NCBI RefSeq assembly: GCF_000218785.1
Contig: NZ_AFPO01000020.1
Location: 166,134 to 230,133, forward strand
Reading direction: 5' to 3'
Length of the DNA: 64,000 bases
From: Idiomarina sp. A28L
GTDB taxonomy: Bacteria; Pseudomonadota; Gammaproteobacteria; Enterobacterales; Alteromonadaceae
Shown here piece after piece: positions 63,581 through 64,000 of the stretch (the first letter of the stretch is position 1; each line of letters starts with the position of its first letter). A model generated the notes under the pieces. That model saw only the letters and a list, made by a program, of their open reading frames with translations. It had not been told where the DNA came from and did not search any database. The position numbers and the translations under genes are program-made.

Positions 63581-63737
63581 TATTACATCTTTAATGTGAA
63601 TACTACCATCGGCAGCACAACAGGCACAGAAGCTATTCATTTAATTAGAGGTAAACCGAGCATTATTGAGGCTGAGAAAATAGAAGTAATGTAACTTATT
63701 TATTGTGCCGAAGGTTACTACAGTTAGCTTAAAACAA

Positions 63738-63764
63738 AGAGCCCAGCAATCCATGCTGGGCTCT
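63738..63764 (-). terminator. Rho-independent terminator of the Gln-rich gene
   Basis: An 11-base perfect stem (AGAGCCCAGCA/TGCTGGGCTCT) with a 5-base loop and TTTGTTTT after it on the minus strand. It begins 15 bases beyond the stop codon of the leftward repeat-protein gene. Confidence 0.85.
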
Positions 63765-63779
63765 TAACTACGCAATTTA

Positions 63780-64000
63780 CTAGCCTTTTTTGCTTGGTGC
63801 TTGCTGAGATTTCTTGTGGTCTTGTTGACCTGGATTAGCATGTTTTTGCTGATCTTGTTGCTGTCCTTGCTTTTGCTGTCCTTGCTGTTCTTGCTTTTGC
63901 TGCTGGCCTTGTTGACCTTGCTTTTGCTGTCCCTGCTTTTGATGATCTTTCTGTTGCTGATCTTGTTTACTAGGCACTTGCGAACCTTGGGGTTTTTGTG
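63780..64000 (-). CDS. Gln/Lys-rich repeat protein (partial, start outside window)
   Basis: At least 72 residues of a low-complexity hydrophilic protein made of tandem variants of KQGQQ and QQKQ, ending HANPGQQDHKKSQQAPSKKG. A GTG at 63977 could start a 65-residue protein. The frame is still open to the last base of the window, so the gene may be longer. No hydrophobic segment is visible. It looks like an intrinsically disordered, stress- or nucleic-acid-associated protein, but no family is recognised. It ends 15 bases before a good terminator. Confidence 0.6.
   Translation of the reverse strand, partial: QKPQGSQVPSKQDQQQKDHQKQGQQKQGQQGQQQKQEQQGQQKQGQQQDQQKHANPGQQDHKKSQQAPSKKG

Noticed and set aside
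63582-63592. AAGATGTAAT half-site resembling an NsrR (nitric oxide regulator) box upstream of AOX
   Set aside because: Only one half of the palindrome is present and it lies in the decayed duplicate. Too weak to call.
63497-63694. Open frame on the + strand opposite the region upstream of AOX (65 aa)
   Set aside because: Its first half is the antisense of the decayed partner-gene copy and resembles the antisense frame of the intact copy for that reason. No ribosome binding site is present. The second half (after 63590) looks codon-like but too short to support.

Overview
The window is a stretch of chromosome from a marine-type gammaproteobacterium, most likely in or near the Alteromonadales (Idiomarinaceae-like). 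The pointers are moderate GC content, the DUF2788-ybfE-fldA-fur order that also occurs in E. coli/Vibrio/Shewanella relatives, a complete E. coli-like sdhCDAB-sucABCD / divergent gltA citric-acid-cycle block, a MetJ-type operator, and an OsmC-YcaO fusion. The genus is an inference. I found no rRNA, tRNA, CRISPR array, insertion sequence or prophage gene. Gene density is high and most of it is core chromosome.

Layout. 0.1-2.8 kb: DUF2788 protein, YbfE, flavodoxin FldA, Fur and a saccharopine-dehydrogenase-like reductase, read rightward. 2.9-11 kb, leftward: glnS, a 5-oxoprolinase operon (an unknown membrane protein then pxpA-pxpB-pxpC, all overlapping), an alpha/beta hydrolase and a PhzF protein. 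9.6-14.4 kb: a catabolic operon with an ACAD10/11-type acyl-CoA dehydrogenase, an ACAD10/11-type kinase, a histidine phosphatase and an SDR, divergent from a LysR regulator. This looks like a system for (4-)hydroxy fatty acids. 14.9-26.4 kb: sucD, sucC, sucB (with two lipoyl domains), sucA, sdhB, sdhA, sdhD, sdhC leftward and gltA rightward. 26.6-28.9 kb: metA and metY, converging on a shared hairpin; metY has a MetJ operator inside its promoter. 29-36.7 kb: a lipoprotein adaptor and two RND pump subunits behind a sigma-54-type promoter with upstream palindromes. 36.8-46 kb: DMT exporter, RhlE helicase, Rnk, a lipoprotein, SbcCD nuclease and a metallophosphatase. 46-53 kb: a large unknown membrane protein, OsmC-YcaO, a self-regulated membrane-protein/HTH pair, a lone TonB C-terminal domain, PnuC and a VIT-type metal transporter. 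53.5-62 kb: one giant gene for a cyclic beta-1,2-glucan synthase (2854 aa) with a perfect FNR-type site upstream. 62-64 kb: an alternative oxidase with a small partner gene, a decayed second copy of that partner on the other side of the oxidase, an unknown 124-aa protein, and the end of a Gln/Lys repeat protein that runs off the window.

How the parts work together. The TCA block carries separate transcription signals: a terminator between sdhB and sucA and separate promoters for sdhC, gltA and sucC. The last region combines oxygen-linked items: an FNR site on the glucan synthase and an energy-bypassing terminal oxidase. The least explained items are the alternative-oxidase locus with its broken duplicate, the 613-aa membrane protein, the sigma-54 control region of the RND operon, and the membrane-protein/HTH pair with its long palindromic operator. 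Several start codons were moved from the longest reading frame to one supported by a ribosome binding site, a signal peptide or family alignment; the entries say which.
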